A stretch of DNA of 64,000 bases from contig JAIUJO010000162.1 of the NCBI GenBank assembly GCA_023846275.1, positions 1-64,000 on the forward strand, in the 5' to 3' direction. The DNA is from Vanilla planifolia (lineage: Eukaryota > Streptophyta > Magnoliopsida > Asparagales > Orchidaceae). Made by a program: the position numbers and the translations under genes. This document shows, piece by piece, positions 61,431 through 64,000 of this stretch. The notes under the pieces are model-generated. The model saw nothing but the letters and a program-made list of their open reading frames with translations, did no database searches and was not told where the DNA came from. Each line of letters begins with the position of its first letter. Within the stretch, counting starts at the first letter, position 1.

Positions 61431-62550
61431 ACTTTTTTAGTATTCAATCAATCTCAAAAAATCAAAGAAGCAATGCATATTTTAACATTTGAGGATCTAT
61501 TGAACTTCCTTACATAATTTAGCAACATTTGAATATTGCATAAGTATTACGATGAACTCTATTAAGGAACTTATAGGGAATATTTGCTCATTCAATTGTT
61601 TTCAATATCTATCTTCAAATATTACAACATATGAGAGACAGTAGAATATTAAATCCTTCAAAAGCTATTGAGTTGTTTTTTACTACACTTTCACAATTGC
61701 AGAAGCATTTCTTAAATCATGATGTTAGGGTATTTGATGCCTACATTAAATTCAATGGGGTTCCCTAACATTCATTTGAGAGCCTCTAAATGCACAAAGG
61801 AGCATTTGTCCATAAATTGAAATTCAACTTCACCAAGTTTTTATAAAAAGTTAATTAGTTATTTAGGAGCCTCCACTTTAGTAGAGTTTTGGAAGGTTAA
61901 TAATTATTTTACTTTATTTTTTGTGACATGAATAAGATAATTAATTACCTCTAATCTTATCCCATCCTAAATTTATTGTGAAATTTCCATTTTTGGTGAG
62001 GAGGTTCTGTAATTGTTGTCATCCACATCAATTTTTTTCCAAAGTAATGTAAAATACAAAATGTTGAGAATGATTCTCTTTATTTAATTCCAAGTCATTG
62101 AGCAAGTTGAACAACATTTTCTATTAAGGAAATTACATATCATGTTTCTAATAAAGATAATGTTTGAGGTGTACACCTTGTAAAAAGGCTTTGCATTTTA
62201 TGCATCCATAAAATCCTTTTATTTCTTAACTAGTTATCTAGACTTTTCATGGGGGAAGCTAATCATGTTCTAGCAAGCTAAATGGTGCTTGCTGACCAAA
62301 TCACTATCACCTTAACTGAAACAATTTATCATAATTTCTAAAAAATAATAATCTTATTAAAAATATAAGATATCGTTAGATTGTATGGTGCCATTGACTA
62401 TAGGACATGACTAACATGTGGTACCTCCCATTGAGAGTGATTTATTAAAGTTTCTTAATGTATTATTGTATTGTCAAAATAACATTATTGAGATGACTTT
62501 TTATGGCTATGTTGCCTATATAATTTATAAAGTTAATATCTTGAATGTTA
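61431..62550. other. Possible upstream part of the minus-strand LINE relic
   Basis: On the minus strand this interval would lie upstream of the RNase H, where the end of LINE reverse transcriptase and a zinc-binding region are expected. Some phrases around 62170-62260 are suggestive (a W-x-x-x-x-x-x-x-F pattern), but not enough for a call. Confidence 0.35.
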
Positions 62551-62568
62551 TGTATTATTATGATGATG

Positions 62569-62664
<96 letters not shown>
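62551..62664 (+). repeat. (ATT)n microsatellite, ~31 units
   Basis: After tgtattattatgatgatgat the sequence is an uninterrupted run of ATT units from about 62570 to 62662. A plus-strand open frame of poly-tyrosine across it is a by-product. The lack of interruptions suggests recent or ongoing length change. Confidence 0.98.
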
Positions 62665-62666
<2 letters not shown>

Positions 62667-64000
62667 AATATTATGTTTTTAAATTTTTTATTTAAAAATT
62701 TTTAGCATAAATAATTATACAACTATTTTAAAATTTTACTGTCTTGATATCATTGCATTTTTTATGATTTTTAAATTCTTACTATATTATTTATTAAAAA
62801 TATTAACATTTTATTTGAAAACTCTAAATTCTTAAATTTTATAATAATTATTATTAACAATTATTTGAAAAGTTTGATGTAATATCATATTTGATCAGAT
62901 TTTAATGATAAAAAAAAATTTAAATTATAAAATAAAATGTATTGATTTTTTAAGTTAAATGCTTTCATAAGTATATTTTCAACTATTATTTTATTATGAC
63001 AACCTTTTAACATTGTAAGATATATTTGTCCAAAACAGATATAGTTAACAAATTTTTTTTCCTTTGATTAACTAATTTAAAAAATTTTATGCCAAAATTA
63101 AACAAAAACCAAAGCATAAAAGTAAAGAAAACTCTTGGCATAAAATTTCTAACATACAAAATCGGTATATTATCAACTAAATAGTTCAAGGGTGTATGCT
63201 TTTGTATAACTTTCTATCATATAGAATATTAAAAAACAAACAAGAAAAAAATTAGACTACAATATTTAAAAGGATTAAATTAAAAATATACTTTTTGGAG
63301 AAAATGAAGTATTATTAGAAACTTAGAAAACTCAAAATTATTTATAAAATTACATCGATAAAAAATCGAGAAGACTAGGTTCTCTATTCAGGCAAATACC
63401 TTAAAAGAGTTTTTGTATTTAAAGATGGAAAATGATTAACAATGCAAAATATAAAAGTGATTTAATAGAGTGAGCATTATCATAAGAAATATTTATATGA
63501 AAAAACTATAAAATATTTTAAGATGATAAAAAAGATTACAATAGCTAATAACTTCAAATATTTAAAATATTAAAAAAAGTTTTAGCTATACTAAAAAAAG
63601 CATAAATACTAACAAAAAAATTATGAATATGATATCACAAACAAAAATGAGATAAATATGTATATTTCTTCAATGATTAAAAGATATGAAAAAATGGTCA
63701 TTGCTATCTTATACCATATTTTGGCAAAATTTAATTTTTCTTTTTAATATTATTTTAAACTTTACACCAATAGTAAGAAATATATTAAACATTAAGAGGA
63801 AATACCATCTAACATAATCAAGAATTTTTCTTTTGTCTATGATGACAATGTAATTTAAAAGTTATATAGGACTATGACCACTACTTTATTATTTTATTTA
63901 TTTTTTTAAGCATTTTATCATTATTATTTCAGATTTTTTAATTAATTTTATATATTTTTTTGACATCACTAAAGTTTTTGGACACTTTCTATTATTGTAA
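62665..64000. other. AT-rich DNA without recognised features
   Basis: No protein-like frame or RNA gene is seen to the end of the window. The longest open stretch, about 60 codons on the minus strand (63007-63189), is not recognised. Confidence 0.55.

Noticed and set aside
61431..62400. Zinc-binding and RT end of a minus-strand LINE upstream of the RNase H relic
   Set aside because: Only isolated residues match. I kept the RNase H call and left this stretch unassigned.
62418..62705. Open frame with a long tyrosine run
   Set aside because: It is the translation of the ATT microsatellite.
1..64000. CRISPR array, bacterial operons or prophage
   Set aside because: No direct repeats with regular unique spacers, no ribosome-binding sites and no dense coding. 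The repeat families are of eukaryotic, plant type.

Overview
This window looks like gene-free, transposon-derived nuclear DNA of a large-genome land plant. Three observations point that way: a relic of a plant-type 5S rRNA gene, LINE, Ty1/copia and Ty3/gypsy remains of the kinds typical of plant genomes, and very AT-rich sequence in which nearly every reading frame is broken by stops, as expected of old, methylated and deaminated repeats. I found no intact protein-coding gene. The species cannot be named from the sequence.

Layout. 1-5900: a purine-only GAA-rich tract with duplications nested inside it. 5901-9459: AT-rich DNA with one 48-bp tandem duplication. 9460-13760: a decayed plus-strand LINE (possible ORF1-like domain, end of the endonuclease, reverse transcriptase). 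Near 15.3 kb: a small possible gypsy reverse-transcriptase scrap. 16.65-17.39 kb: a 368-bp tandem duplication. 17.4-24.65 kb: featureless AT-rich DNA. 24.65-27.72 kb: scrambled, duplicated minus-strand Ty1/copia fragments. 29.54-33.00 kb: a minus-strand copia element with two diverged LTRs of about 1.4 kb and an internal region cut down to about 0.6 kb. 33.0-40.2 kb: AT-rich, no recognisable gene.

40.2-44.2 kb is the most unusual part. A 119-bp 5S rRNA relic with a TATA-like box in the normal place is followed by about three diverged copies of a spacer-like unit. A 1.7-kb TTC tract begins where the last copy would run into its pyrimidine-rich part. 44.2-49.65 kb: nothing recognised. 49.65-57.26 kb: minus-strand Ty3/gypsy relics, one with protease end, reverse transcriptase, RNase H and integrase still in order, a second RT/RNase H copy stacked beside it, and a repeat pair on the two sides that may be LTRs. 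58.05-58.88 kb: a 416-bp tandem duplication. 61.04-61.43 kb: a LINE-type RNase H relic. 62.55-62.66 kb: an ATT microsatellite.

No genes act together here. What can be read is a history of insertion, duplication, deletion and point decay, with two later expansions of purine/pyrimidine trinucleotide repeats. All domain calls come from reading conceptual translations by eye against remembered family motifs, so element borders are approximate unless a base-level signal is cited.
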